This document shows, piece after piece, positions 8,360 to 17,798 of a DNA stretch of 64,000 nucleotides (the stretch's first letter is position 1; each line of letters starts with the position of its first letter). Origin of the DNA: CAUZIZ01 sp965219005 (GTDB taxonomy: Bacteria; Acidobacteriota; UBA6911; RPQK01; JAJDTT01); assembly GCA_965219005.1 (NCBI GenBank), contig CBDCMS010000004.1, forward strand, positions 2,666,001 through 2,730,000, in the 5' to 3' direction. The notes beneath the pieces are model-generated. The model had not been told where the DNA came from. It saw only the letters and a program-made list of their open reading frames with translations, and did not search any database. The position numbers were made by a program, and so were the translations under genes.

Positions 8360-9562
8360 CTACCGCGTAAAGGTTCCCATCAGCTGAGTCGAGCAGACGA
8401 TGTGCCCATTCATGGCCTGTTCCACCTGCTGCTTGGTAACCCCCGCTGCGAGATTCAACTGGATGTCCAAACCGAACAGCTTCGCAAAGTAACGGTGAGG
8501 GGCTCCCGGTGGGGGACAGGGTCCAAGGTATTCGTCGGTGCCGAAATCGTTCCTGCCCTGCAGTGTTCCGTTGGGGAGGGTCCCGTCGGGTGAATCACCT
8601 TCACCCAATTGGCGAGTTCCCGCTGGAATGTTGAAGGCGATCCAGTGATCGAAAGTGCCGGAGGGTGCATCCGGATCCTCCAAAATCAAGGCCCAACTAG
8701 CTACCCCCACTGGCGTTCCCTGCCAGGTCAATGGAGGAGAATCGTTCCGACCGCTACAAGTGTAGATAGTCGGAATAGAGTCCCCTTCGGCGAAGGCCGG
8801 GCTGTGGAGCAGGAGCTCAGGCCGAGGCGGAACGCTAGTCAGCTGGAATCCTGACGAGGTGTTCTCCAGTCTGAGAACGGTCAAGTGAATGTTCTCCTCT
8901 GAGCTGATACGGATCCACCCGAGAAAGCCATCCTGGATGCCCGCAAAGGTCTCGGTGAAGAACTGGGCAAGGTGCCCTGAGAAAGTAATCTCCTTGCTCC
9001 CGATCTCATTGCCGTCTTGGTCCAAAAGAGTGGCCACGACCTTGAACTGGTGCGTCATGGAAAAGGGAGCCCAGGCAAACCCAGTGTTCACCGTAGCCGT
9101 CTTCTCCACGTTGAAGACGAACTTGGTGTTGAAGCTGCCAGCGGCGACGCCTGTGGAGTCGACTAGCTGACCTTCTTGCAGGAAGTTATAGAAAAAGGAA
9201 AGAGTAATTCCCTCACTGGTGAGGCCCTCAGCGGAAAGAATCTGTAGGTAGCCAGGCTTGAGATCGGCGCTGCTTGTTAGCACGAATTTCTCAGCCGATC
9301 CGGCTGCAACGGTCATGTCAAATCCGGTGGTCCCGGTCGAATCTGCTCCGTTCACAGCCCACTGGGTAGACCAATTCTGATCGTTTCCCTCCCTCAGCCG
9401 GGCGGTGCCCTGCCACGGCTGCCCAGTGTTGTTGCTGATGATGACAACTACTTGAAAGCCACCCCCCAAAGCCAGCTGGGGGTAGGTAAAGGCTTGGATT
9501 GGCAGCAAGACACAAGAGAAAAGCAGGCTATATGCGACGCAGTACGTGGTGGTTGATCCCAT
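8360..9562 (-). CDS. Exported two-domain protein with C-terminal YbhB/YbcL (PEBP) domain
   Basis: 400 residues starting at the ATG with AGGAGGT five bases upstream. A signal peptide (residues 1-24) is followed by a beta-rich domain (about 25-245) of the kind seen in exported acidobacterial proteins with statements such as VVVIISNNTGQPW. Residues 248-400 are a complete bacterial phosphatidylethanolamine-binding/Raf-kinase-inhibitor-like domain (LLLHSPAF, PPLTWQGTP, LILEDPDAPSGTFDHWIAFNIP, GPCPPPGAPHRYFAKLFGLD). Stand-alone PEBP proteins are about 150-190 residues, so the N-terminal half is an added domain. Ligand and role are unknown. Confidence 0.8.
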   Translation of the reverse strand: MGSTTTYCVAYSLLFSCVLLPIQAFTYPQLALGGGFQVVVIISNNTGQPWQGTARLREGNDQNWSTQWAVNGADSTGTTGFDMTVAAGSAEKFVLTSSADLKPGYLQILSAEGLTSEGITLSFFYNFLQEGQLVDSTGVAAGSFNTKFVFNVEKTATVNTGFAWAPFSMTHQFKVVATLLDQDGNEIGSKEITFSGHLAQFFTETFAGIQDGFLGWIRISSEENIHLTVLRLENTSSGFQLTSVPPRPELLLHSPAFAEGDSIPTIYTCSGRNDSPPLTWQGTPVGVASWALILEDPDAPSGTFDHWIAFNIPAGTRQLGEGDSPDGTLPNGTLQGRNDFGTDEYLGPCPPPGAPHRYFAKLFGLDIQLNLAAGVTKQQVEQAMNGHIVCSTQLMGTFTR

Positions 9563-9790
9563 GGCGACCTCCTGAAATTAGCGCAGCCGGAGACTTGTTG
9601 AAAGAAGTTTACTTGGCCACGCGCTGAGAGCACAAGAATGAGGTGTCTGAACCCCGTGTCGAAGCCGCTTCCCGGAGAGCGCGAAGGGCTACCGCCGAAC
9701 ACTTCCTCACAATGGACATTCTTGTCAAACTGAGAGAATGCTGCCAGGACACTTCTCATGTTCGAGGTGGGGGAGAGGATTCGGCCCCCG

Positions 9791-11419
9791 TCATCGGACC
9801 TGAAAAGCAAAGATACTGGCTTGCCGGGCGCGCAGGCGCAGACGAACGGACTGCCCTTTGAAGCTGCCCAATGAACCGCCCTTCCAGGTGATCTTGTGCT
9901 GGTTGCTGTCACCTGCGACGGGCTGACAGTCATCGTAGGAGAAACCCGGGAAGGGGCCGGGCTCTCCCTCGTACTCATGGTAGCGGACACTACCTTCCTG
10001 GTCTCGGAGCGTTTTCAGGGTCAGGGGAATGCTAGTGGGTAGTACCTCGACCACCAGTTCATCGGAGATGTCGGCGTTGATAAACAGATCCTGTCCCTCG
10101 ACAAGGATGGGCCTTGTCAGGAAGGATCCGGCCGGTCGATCGGCACGCAATCCGATCAATCGGTCCATTGGCACCCGGGCAAGACCTACCTTGTTCATTC
10201 TGCGCTGGGAGGGGAGCTGTTTCCAATGGCGAGCGTTGTGCGGGTATCGTGCTCCGCCATAGTAGAAGAAGATCCACTTGCCCTGGGCCACTGTCTGGGG
10301 AAACCAGGTGATCATGTCATCGAAATCGCCGGGGGATCCACGGGGGATGAAGGGCTCGTCGGGGAAGGGATGCTCCCAGCGGATCCCGTCACGGCTGGTG
10401 ATGAGATGAATCTCAACCTCGCCCGTGCGCTGGTTCTCCAGCATCTGGGGTAATCCAAAAAACACGCCCCGATGATAGAAGGTCATCATGCTCTCCACCT
10501 CGGGCCAACGGCCTCCAACGGGGTTGAAAACAGTCTGACGCGGCGTCCAGTGGATCAGGTCGGGGCTCTCCTGACGGACGATATACCGCCCTCCGCCGGC
10601 GGTCTCGTATAGCTGGCGATGGAAGAGAACGTAGCGCTCCAGCTTCGGGTCCCAGAGACAAGCCGGGTTGCCCCCACCAGCTCCCTCCAGGATGCCGCCT
10701 TCAGCCATATGCCAGGTCTTGCCATCAGCGCTGTAGGCTACACCCGCCCATCGGCGAATCCGAGTGCTGCCATCTCTCCAGTGCGGTAGGCCGACGGCCC
10801 AGAAGCGTCGCTCCGGAGAGCGAGGTCGCGGGTCCTGGATGATGTGAATCGCTCCCCAGACCGGCTTGCCGTAGGGTTCGACGCGACACACATTGTTTGA
10901 AGTTGATCCCCCGTACTCCACCAGCCCCAGGTGGGGCTTCTGGAAATGGATGCCGTCTTTGCTCTCGGCATACCCGATGACGTTCCCACCGGTCTCCTGC
11001 TCAATCTGGTACCAGAGCTTGAAGAGGCCGTCCTCTCCATCGTAGACGGCTGCTGTGGGGAAGCTTCCCGCACTCTTGCGAGCGGTTTCCTCCCAGGGTT
11101 GATCGGGTTCCAAAATGGGATTGTCCGGGTGCTTTCTAACCCTGTATTGAATCCGCCGAAGACGCCACCAGTCTGCCAGTAGATGCGTATCGACCAGCAG
11201 CTGGGGCTGCCGATCGATGCGAAAGGGTACCTCGGACTCGACGATGCTCGGAGGTTTGAATCGGCTGGGAATCTCATCTTCGGACAAGGGCTGGACAACC
11301 TTGCTCTGACCAGTAACCGGAGTACCAGCCAGAGCTGCGAGACCCAGAAGAACTCGGATCCACGTCCAGCGGAGCCGGGAACTCTCTGCCCTGAGAAGCT
11401 TTTTTCGGACCGAAGCCAC
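9791..11419 (-). CDS. Exported five-bladed propeller, glycosidase-like (copy 2)
   Basis: 542 residues from a GTG at 11419, chosen because AGAGGAGG lies nine bases upstream and a signal peptide follows (IRVLLGLAALAGTPVTG); the open frame reaches 11518 without such support. Propeller blades carry AESKDGIHFQKPHLGLVEYGG, SADGKTWHMAEGG and SRDGIRWEHPF segments. The C-terminus (GFSYDDCQPVAGD, ITWKGGSLGSFKGQSVRLRL) is a more distant version of the beta-sandwich ending the proteins at 4117 and 20906. It is divergent from the TAT-paralog pair starting at 11542, sharing an intergenic region of about 120 bases that must hold both promoters. Confidence 0.8.
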   Translation of the reverse strand: MASVRKKLLRAESSRLRWTWIRVLLGLAALAGTPVTGQSKVVQPLSEDEIPSRFKPPSIVESEVPFRIDRQPQLLVDTHLLADWWRLRRIQYRVRKHPDNPILEPDQPWEETARKSAGSFPTAAVYDGEDGLFKLWYQIEQETGGNVIGYAESKDGIHFQKPHLGLVEYGGSTSNNVCRVEPYGKPVWGAIHIIQDPRPRSPERRFWAVGLPHWRDGSTRIRRWAGVAYSADGKTWHMAEGGILEGAGGGNPACLWDPKLERYVLFHRQLYETAGGGRYIVRQESPDLIHWTPRQTVFNPVGGRWPEVESMMTFYHRGVFFGLPQMLENQRTGEVEIHLITSRDGIRWEHPFPDEPFIPRGSPGDFDDMITWFPQTVAQGKWIFFYYGGARYPHNARHWKQLPSQRRMNKVGLARVPMDRLIGLRADRPAGSFLTRPILVEGQDLFINADISDELVVEVLPTSIPLTLKTLRDQEGSVRYHEYEGEPGPFPGFSYDDCQPVAGDSNQHKITWKGGSLGSFKGQSVRLRLRARQASIFAFQVR

Positions 11420-11541
11420 TCGCTCGTGCCTCCTCTGATCTCTCGCCAGGGTACACTCGTCCACAAGGACCTTACAACAGCTGTCTATTCTTTCCAAAAG
11501 TATGTAGGATGAGCACACAATCGTAATCCCAAGAAGTAATC

Positions 11542-12843
11542 ATGAGTTTCACTATGCGGGGCTCACGACGTGATTTTCTGGCGGGGATGGCGGCAACGCT
11601 ACCCCGAGGAGAGGCCACACAGGGCGCTGACCGCCGACCCAGAATCGCCGCTCTGACAACCATCTACCACAAGTATTCTCACTCTGAACACATCGTGGAT
11701 CGATTCCTCGAAGGATACGGTTGGGAAAGTCGTCACCACCGGCCTCCCATGGATGTGGTCTCTCTCTATGTGGAGCAGGTTGGGGACAACGATCTGAGCC
11801 GCGAGCGTACGAGGCGGCACCCCGAGATGAAGATCTACCCAACCATCGCCGAGGCCCTGACCCAAGGTGGCAGCCAGTTGGCGGTGGATGGTGTGCTGCT
11901 TATCGGCGAGCATGGAAAGTACCCGGTCAATGAAAAGGGCCAAAAACTCTATCCCCGCCATGAGTACTTTCAACAAGTAGTGGAGGTGTATCGGCAGAGC
12001 GGCAAGACTGCTCCGCTATTCAATGACAAACACCTGTCGTGGAACTGGGAGTACGCGCGTGAGATGGCTGACACGGCCAAGCAGATGGGTTTCGGATTCA
12101 TGGCCGGATCGTCGTTGCCGGTTACCTGGCGTCAGCCGTCGATAGATCTACCCTGGGGAGCCGAGGTCGAGGAGGCGGTGGGCGTGTGGGCGGGCGGCAT
12201 CGACGGCGGGGATATCCATACGCTCGAGGCTCTCCAGTCGATTGTCGAACGCCGACGCGGAGGCGAGACTGGCATACAAGCGGTCCAGGCGGTGCGTGGC
12301 GAGCGCTTTTGGCAAGCCTTGGAGTCCGGCTCCTGGGAGTCGGGTGGCTGGGACAAGCGACTGCTCGAAGCCGCCCTTTGCCGAAGCAACCAGCTCAACC
12401 CAGCCCGTGCCACTTACAGTAACGTCTTTCCTGCAAATGAGGACCTGCGTCGCCTGGCTCCGGACGCGTACGCCTACCGCTTTGAATATGCCGACGGTTT
12501 GAAAGCAAGCATCATCCAGCTCCAGGCGGCACCAAAGCAGAAGGGTGGCGGTGTGGTAGGAGATTGCAATGTTGCCGCAAGGCTCAAGGGAGGCGACGTC
12601 TTCTCCGTTCTTTTCTACCTCCCCTACTATTCGATGCGCAACTTCTTCAGCCCGCAGGTCCACCACATCGAATCGCTGTTTCTTACAGGCAAAGCACCCT
12701 ATCCCCTGGAGCGGACCCTGCTGACAACCGGAATGACGGCGGCGGGCATCGAGTCGCTCTACCAGAAGCAAAAGCGGCTGGAGACGCCGCACTTGGCGAT
12801 CCGTTACCAGCCCACCCGCGAATCGACTTTTTGGAGAAGCTAG
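11542..12843 (+). CDS. TAT-exported protein of unknown function, paralog A
   Basis: 433 residues. The N-terminus has a twin-arginine motif (GSRRDFLAGMA) but an unusually poor hydrophobic stretch. The mature part shares long blocks with the next gene: IAALTTIYHKYSHSEHI, PPMDVVSLYVEQV, IYPTIAEAL, LAVDGVLLIGEHGKYP, FNDKHLS and GSSLPVTWR. I recognise the pattern as a conserved exported family of Acidobacteriota/Planctomycetota but know no function. The stop codon is immediately followed by the start of paralog B (TAGATG), so the pair is an operon born by tandem duplication. An alternative start is the ATG at 11554. Confidence 0.75.
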   Translation: MSFTMRGSRRDFLAGMAATLPRGEATQGADRRPRIAALTTIYHKYSHSEHIVDRFLEGYGWESRHHRPPMDVVSLYVEQVGDNDLSRERTRRHPEMKIYPTIAEALTQGGSQLAVDGVLLIGEHGKYPVNEKGQKLYPRHEYFQQVVEVYRQSGKTAPLFNDKHLSWNWEYAREMADTAKQMGFGFMAGSSLPVTWRQPSIDLPWGAEVEEAVGVWAGGIDGGDIHTLEALQSIVERRRGGETGIQAVQAVRGERFWQALESGSWESGGWDKRLLEAALCRSNQLNPARATYSNVFPANEDLRRLAPDAYAYRFEYADGLKASIIQLQAAPKQKGGGVVGDCNVAARLKGGDVFSVLFYLPYYSMRNFFSPQVHHIESLFLTGKAPYPLERTLLTTGMTAAGIESLYQKQKRLETPHLAIRYQPTRESTFWRS

Positions 12844-14097
12844 ATGCTCACCCGACGCACCTTTCTCGAAGCGCTCGGCGGCGCCACACTGGTGTCGACC
12901 CACCCCAGCTTGGCGGAAGCTTCAGGCCCCAAGCGAGTCGCGATCATCACCACTATCTGGACGTATCTGTCCCATGCGCAGCACATGGGAGACCGCTTCC
13001 TGGTGGGCTACCCGCGGTTTGGCAAGTGGCATGAGCCACCGCTGGAGGTGGTCTCGCTGTACGTCGATCAGAGGCCCGAGGGAGACCTGAGCGGGCAGCG
13101 TGCTGCGGAGCACGGCTTCAGGATCTATCCTACTATCGCGCAGACGCTACGCTGCGGGAGCGACGAGTTGGCGGTCGACGGTGTTGTGATCATCGGAGAA
13201 CATGGCAGCTACCCGTCTAACCAGAAGGGTCAGAAGCTCTATCCGCGCTATGAGTTCTTCCAACAAGTGGTGCGCGTATTTGAGCAAAGCGGACGATCGG
13301 TGCCCGTATTCAACGACAAGCACCTCTCCTATAGCTGGCAGAAGGCAGAAAAGATGGTCTCCGATTCGAAGCGTCTTGGGTTCCCCTTCCTGGCGGGGTC
13401 ATCGCTTCCAGTGACCTGGCGATTGCCGCCCGTCGAAATCCCCTATGGGGCGGAAGTGAAAGAGGCATTGATGCTGGGCGTGGGTGGTTCGGACGCGATG
13501 GACTATCACGCACTTGAGGCGATGCAGTGCATGGTCGAGCGACGAAAGGGGGGTGAGACGGGGATCCGATCAGTCCAGATGCTAGAGGGCGATGCGGTCT
13601 GGAAGGCAGGCGAAGAAGGCCGCTGGTCGAAACGACTCTTGGAAGCCGCGTTCTCTCGCTCGGACTCGCTCCAAGGTTACTCCCTGCTAGACTCCCGACC
13701 CCAGGATCTTGCTCACAATGGGCAACTTCCGAGCCTGGTGAAGAACCCGGCGGCCTATTTCATCGAACGCAACGACGGACTGCGCACCACGCTCCTGATG
13801 CTCAACGGCGCAATGAGGGACTTCACCTTTGCAGCGCGCCTCGGAACAGGCGAGATACTCTCCACGCAGTTCTTCCTTCCACCCACGCCAAATGTCACCT
13901 ATTCCGCCTGCCTGGTGGCCCAGATCGAACGGATGATCGTCTCCGGCGGCGCACCCTACCCGGTGGAACGCACCCAGATATCGAGTGCCATGCTCGATCG
14001 GTGTCTGGACTCGAAGGTTGCCGGACATCGGCGACTTGAGACTCCGGAGCTCAAGATTGCGTACCAGGCACCCCGGGAATCATTATTTGGCGGGTAG
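12844..14097 (+). CDS. TAT-exported protein of unknown function, paralog B
   Basis: 417 residues beginning with a clearer twin-arginine signal (TRRTFLEALGGATLVSTHPSLAEA). It aligns with paralog A over most of its length: VAIITTIWTYLSHAQHMGDR, PPLEVVSLYVDQ, LAVDGVVIIGEHGSYP, VPVFNDKHLSYSW, GSSLPVTWR, ETPELKIAYQ. The conserved GEHG, NDKHLS and ERRKGGETG segments suggest a shared active or binding site. The two may form a heteromer or act on related ligands outside the cytoplasm; this is inference from tandem arrangement only. Confidence 0.75.
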   Translation: MLTRRTFLEALGGATLVSTHPSLAEASGPKRVAIITTIWTYLSHAQHMGDRFLVGYPRFGKWHEPPLEVVSLYVDQRPEGDLSGQRAAEHGFRIYPTIAQTLRCGSDELAVDGVVIIGEHGSYPSNQKGQKLYPRYEFFQQVVRVFEQSGRSVPVFNDKHLSYSWQKAEKMVSDSKRLGFPFLAGSSLPVTWRLPPVEIPYGAEVKEALMLGVGGSDAMDYHALEAMQCMVERRKGGETGIRSVQMLEGDAVWKAGEEGRWSKRLLEAAFSRSDSLQGYSLLDSRPQDLAHNGQLPSLVKNPAAYFIERNDGLRTTLLMLNGAMRDFTFAARLGTGEILSTQFFLPPTPNVTYSACLVAQIERMIVSGGAPYPVERTQISSAMLDRCLDSKVAGHRRLETPELKIAYQAPRESLFGG

Positions 14098-14188
14098 GTG
14101 CTTGGCTAGGAGCCACCGAGGGAGTCGAAGGGCACCTGGTCCGAGTGTTGGCCCAACCGCTGGGAAGGCTTCGAGCGTTCCTGCCGTC

Positions 14189-14953
14189 TTACTCGATCTC
14201 CATCGATCCGTCCGAGGCAGGTCGCTCCAGCAGCCGCTGTGATCGGCGCACGAGCTCGTCCACAGCGACGTCCAGAAAAGCCTCCCCTAGCTCTGCCGAA
14301 CCCTCTCTGGGGTCCGGTCCACCGATTCCGGTCAGCGTGGAAGCCTCATCGGATAAGGTTGCCAGATCGACCAGGTCTGGCTCCAGCGCCATCATCACGC
14401 CTGTCTCAAAACGACCCGCATGATCCTCCTGATATCCCTCTACCAGCTCAGCCGCCCAGGCGACCTCCATCTTGATGCCTGTTTGGCGTTCGAAGATCTG
14501 AGAGGTGAGGACCGCGTAAGGCTTGAGAGGTCCGTGGCCCGAGAGCACGAAAATACCCTCGAAGCCGTAGCTCTTGATTTCGTGGTAGATGTGAAAGAGC
14601 AACTGCTGATAGAAAAACGCCTGGGAGGTCACCGTCTCGCCGCCCATGTAGCCCGGGTGGAAGCTCCCGGCGGGTAGCTCCAGCGCCTGGGCCACCGCTT
14701 CCCGACTAGGAGCGCTGAACTCCAGCAGATGGGATTCCCGGTGGGCGCCGTACCAGGGGACAGGGAAGACCAGACCTCCGCCTTGTTGGGCAGCACGCGT
14801 GGCCACGCCGTGGACCTTGAGGCCATCCAGACCCAGGGGGTTCTGGAAGCCGTGCCACTCGATGACACCCAGGGGGAGATAGGCCAGCGGGAAGGCCCGG
14901 CGGCGCTTCACAATCTGGGCAGGCCGCAGTCGTTCGTATCGTACCTCTTCCAT
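14189..14953 (-). CDS. Creatininase-family amidohydrolase
   Basis: 254 residues from the ATG at 14953 (AGGAGGTGAGAAT upstream); the frame is open to 15040 but that start has no ribosome site. Creatininase-fold motifs are present: PLGVIEWHGFQNPLGLDG in place of the usual GSxExHGPHLPLGTD, then a GGETVTS segment and VLSGHGPL. Glu and His of EWHG and the Asp of GLDG are likely metal ligands, and the H-to-Q change after the glycine is a departure from the family pattern. Members hydrolyse cyclic amides or formamides; the substrate here is unknown. It is convergent with the TAT-paralog pair. Confidence 0.8.
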   Translation of the reverse strand: MEEVRYERLRPAQIVKRRRAFPLAYLPLGVIEWHGFQNPLGLDGLKVHGVATRAAQQGGGLVFPVPWYGAHRESHLLEFSAPSREAVAQALELPAGSFHPGYMGGETVTSQAFFYQQLLFHIYHEIKSYGFEGIFVLSGHGPLKPYAVLTSQIFERQTGIKMEVAWAAELVEGYQEDHAGRFETGVMMALEPDLVDLATLSDEASTLTGIGGPDPREGSAELGEAFLDVAVDELVRRSQRLLERPASDGSMEIE

Positions 14954-15316
14954 ATTCTCACCTCCTGGTTTGACCGCTTCGGAAAGCAGGTCCGGGATAC
15001 ATCCCTGAAGGAGACTAGCCAAGGCTCCCCCAACTTGCAATCGAGTGGTCGCTTCAGCTCTTGTCGATCCCGGTACTGATTTTGGCTACCGAAGTCCAGA
15101 AGAGAGCGGACACTGTTGAACCGGGAAGAAGCATGGGCGACAATGGCACAACAAGCGAGCCGAACCCATCGTGAAGCACTGCCTTTTCTCGATCAGCTAT
15201 GCCGGTCTCTGGGGACAGGAACGCGTCGAGTTGGAAGGCTGCGTGCTACGATATCTGACTAGCACTTCGGATAGTTTTCATGGTATCCGGCTCTGCGGTA
15301 CCGGAAGGAGAATCTC
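14954..15316. other. Intergenic region, nothing recognised
   Basis: This region separates the divergent creatininase and NHL genes and must contain their promoters. I see no gene, repeat copy or strong hairpin in it. A good GGAAGGAG ribosome site for the NHL gene lies at its right end. Confidence 0.4.
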
Positions 15317-16231
15317 ATGCATCGATCCCAGAAAGCACTGCTGCTGGTGACACTGGCCGGACTCCTTGTCCTGGGCCTGAGCGCACCTACCGATTCTTCG
15401 CAGCTGAAGCTTCAACATGTCCCCAACTGGCCTGATCTCCCTGAGGGATGGAATTTTGGTCAGATTTCGGGTGTGGATGTGGACTCGCAGAACCGGGTCT
15501 ACATCTTCCATCGGGGGCCTCATCCCATCATGTGTTTCGAGGCCAACGGTGAATTCGTCCGTTCATGGGGAGACGGGATTATCAAGACATCCCATGGCCT
15601 GGCAGTGGACGCGGAGGACAATGTCTGGGTCACCGACATGGGCGCCCAGGTAGTGATCAAGTTCAACCCAAAAGGTCGAGTCTTGATGGTCCTGGGGCAG
15701 AAAGATGCACCGGGTGAGACCGAGACCCAGTTCAATCGACCTACCCACGTGGCCTTCGGTTCAGGTGGGGAGATCTACGTGGCCGATGGCTACGGGAACT
15801 CCCGTATCGTCAAGTTTTCCAAGGAAGGACGTTATCTGAAAGCCTGGGGAACCAAGGGCACGGGACCCGGCCAGTTCGACACGCCTCACACCGTGTTGGT
15901 GGACGAACAGGAACGGCTCATTGTTGGCGACCGAGAGAACTACCGAATCCAGATCTTCGATGGGGAAGGGACGTTTCTCACCCAGTGGGCTGGAGCAGGA
16001 TCTCCCTGGGGTCTAGCCCTGAGCAGAGACGGGCACTTCTACATGTCTGATGGTCACAACGAGCGTCTCTCCAAGCTGGATCGGGAAGGACGTGTGCTAG
16101 CCACCTTCGGCCGCTCCGGAAGGGCTCCAGGCGAGTTTCGCTTTGCGCACCATGTGGCTCTGGGAACAGGGTCAGAACTGTATGTCTCGGAGATCCACAA
16201 CTGGCGCGTCTCCAAGTTCCTCTTAAAGTGA
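15317..16231 (+). CDS. Exported NHL-repeat beta-propeller protein
   Basis: 304 residues with a signal peptide (ALLLVTLAGLLVLGLS). The rest is a six-bladed NHL propeller: GVDVDSQNRVYIFHRG, HGLAVDAEDNVWVTDMG, THVAFGSGGEIYVADGYGNSRI, HTVLVDEQERLIVGDRENYRI and a last blade ending SEIHNWRVSKF. The order resembles secreted peptidyl-alpha-hydroxyglycine amidating lyase-like proteins, which is how such genes are often labelled, but catalytic identity cannot be claimed. It overlaps the next gene (GTGA at 16228-16231), so the two are co-translated. Confidence 0.85.
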   Translation: MHRSQKALLLVTLAGLLVLGLSAPTDSSQLKLQHVPNWPDLPEGWNFGQISGVDVDSQNRVYIFHRGPHPIMCFEANGEFVRSWGDGIIKTSHGLAVDAEDNVWVTDMGAQVVIKFNPKGRVLMVLGQKDAPGETETQFNRPTHVAFGSGGEIYVADGYGNSRIVKFSKEGRYLKAWGTKGTGPGQFDTPHTVLVDEQERLIVGDRENYRIQIFDGEGTFLTQWAGAGSPWGLALSRDGHFYMSDGHNERLSKLDREGRVLATFGRSGRAPGEFRFAHHVALGTGSELYVSEIHNWRVSKFLLK

Positions 16232-17721
16232 GAAGCAAAATGCACAAGGTGAGAAGAATCCTATGGTACGGCACTGGTCTGGTCCTGTTGGCTGGAATCG
16301 GAGACGCGGAATCCGGGTCGTCTGAGGGCCGAGTCGGAATCATCGGTATTACGCGAGGCGGAGCGGATCTCAAGGTTCCTCCGAGCCAGCCGGAGGACCG
16401 AACCTGGAGATATGGTCTTGGCTTCGCCCTTCAGATCGGGCCTACTGAAGCGGGTCTATTCTGCAACATCCGCAGAGAGTACGGGCCTGGAGTCGATTTC
16501 GAGATTGGAACGGATGTGATCCTCTTCGATGACCTTTCCGGCATCAGCGCGAAGAGAGCGGTTGTCGTTTCCCGCAATCACAAGGAGCCCAATCCCAACT
16601 CGAGACCTCCGGGAAAGCCATCGATCATGGTCAAGTACCCAGTCCAGCCAGGCTTCGTGCCCTTGGGTGCATTACAGGAAGACGGCTCAGCCCATCCGCA
16701 CGCTGGCACCGGGTTTGGAGTGGCCAGCGCGTTGTCCTGGCCTGCGGCCGTGGGGGACCAGATTCGAGGTGAGGTTTGGTGGAGCAACGATCCACGTGGC
16801 ATCGGGCCCTTCGAGGGAGACGAGTATCTCAACTATTTCGAAGTAGCTCAGTACCAATATGATGGAAAGGAGTTCAAGGTCACCGAAAACCTCAAGGTTG
16901 GTGAGACGGAACTCCTGTCTGGCTGGCGGATCCACAACCGGGGCCTGGGCCCGGCCATTCCCGACGGTGAAGACTTGCTCATGGGAATGGTGGCGGAAAG
17001 GTCATCAGAGTCTGGCAGCCGGGAAGCGTCAGATACTGGCGCGGTTCTGGTCCGATGGCGGCGCCAGCAGGGACGCTGGTCTGCGATTGAAATCACTCCT
17101 GTTTCCCCAGGCGATGGCTCCTTCGAGCCCAGCGTAGCCCGGGATCAAGACGGATCTCTGCTCTTCTGCGTAAGGGGCGGACGTGAACCCGACTACAACG
17201 ACGTCCGCATCTGGCGTTCCGATGACGTCGGTCGTAGCTGGGAAAAGATCATTCACGTTCGTGGCATCGTTGGAAGTACTCCCATCTGTCTTAACCAGGC
17301 GGCCGACGGATCGCTTTACGTAGCCTCCAACATGTATCAGATACTGCTTCACCCCAGACCTCACACCTACACGCTGCCCCGAGACCGCCAGGGTAACCCC
17401 AGGGGGGGAGGCTGGCTCCGTGAAACCCTGGCGCTGTGGCCCTTGAAGCAGGATCGCACGGGTTTGGAGACACCCATCATTGCTCGCGACTGCCGCGACG
17501 AGTTCGGTTTTCCTCCGGGAGGCTCCAACTGGAACGCGGACCATCCGGTCGCCACCAACCTGCGGCTACGGGACGGCCGTTGGCACAATGCCCTGGTGAT
17601 GCGAGTGGTAGAGCTAGGAGAGATCATCCGGCAGTTGGGGCCGGCTCCTCAGTCAGGGACCTACGTGGAGGAAGTCCATGCTGCGGGCAAACCAGTCCCG
17701 GCCTGGAAGTTCGGGGACTGA
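16228..17721 (+). CDS. Exported BNR/sialidase-like propeller protein
   Basis: 497 residues if the GTG overlapping the NHL stop is used, or four fewer from the ATG at 16240; both retain the signal peptide (ILWYGTGLVLLAGIG). The central and C-terminal parts carry propeller features including an Asp-box-like SDDVGRSWEK and ARDQDGSLLFCVRGG. Six-bladed sialidase-type propellers of this kind are abundant in the neighbourhood. No sialidase catalytic set (RIP, Asp-Tyr-Glu) was identified, so binding or lyase roles are as likely as hydrolysis. It probably forms one transcript with the NHL gene and perhaps with the lipoprotein at 17799. Confidence 0.7.
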   Translation: MRSKMHKVRRILWYGTGLVLLAGIGDAESGSSEGRVGIIGITRGGADLKVPPSQPEDRTWRYGLGFALQIGPTEAGLFCNIRREYGPGVDFEIGTDVILFDDLSGISAKRAVVVSRNHKEPNPNSRPPGKPSIMVKYPVQPGFVPLGALQEDGSAHPHAGTGFGVASALSWPAAVGDQIRGEVWWSNDPRGIGPFEGDEYLNYFEVAQYQYDGKEFKVTENLKVGETELLSGWRIHNRGLGPAIPDGEDLLMGMVAERSSESGSREASDTGAVLVRWRRQQGRWSAIEITPVSPGDGSFEPSVARDQDGSLLFCVRGGREPDYNDVRIWRSDDVGRSWEKIIHVRGIVGSTPICLNQAADGSLYVASNMYQILLHPRPHTYTLPRDRQGNPRGGGWLRETLALWPLKQDRTGLETPIIARDCRDEFGFPPGGSNWNADHPVATNLRLRDGRWHNALVMRVVELGEIIRQLGPAPQSGTYVEEVHAAGKPVPAWKFGD

Positions 17722-17798
17722 GGTGAAGTTTCAAGAAGAGGTCCCAAGTTGCAGGTCGCAAGTCACAGGTCTCTTTTCCCTGGACAGCGTGGGGAGGG

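Noticed and set aside
12148..12903. 251-codon reverse-strand ORF
   Set aside because: It is antisense to the TAT paralog A gene, whose sense translation is supported by its paralog.
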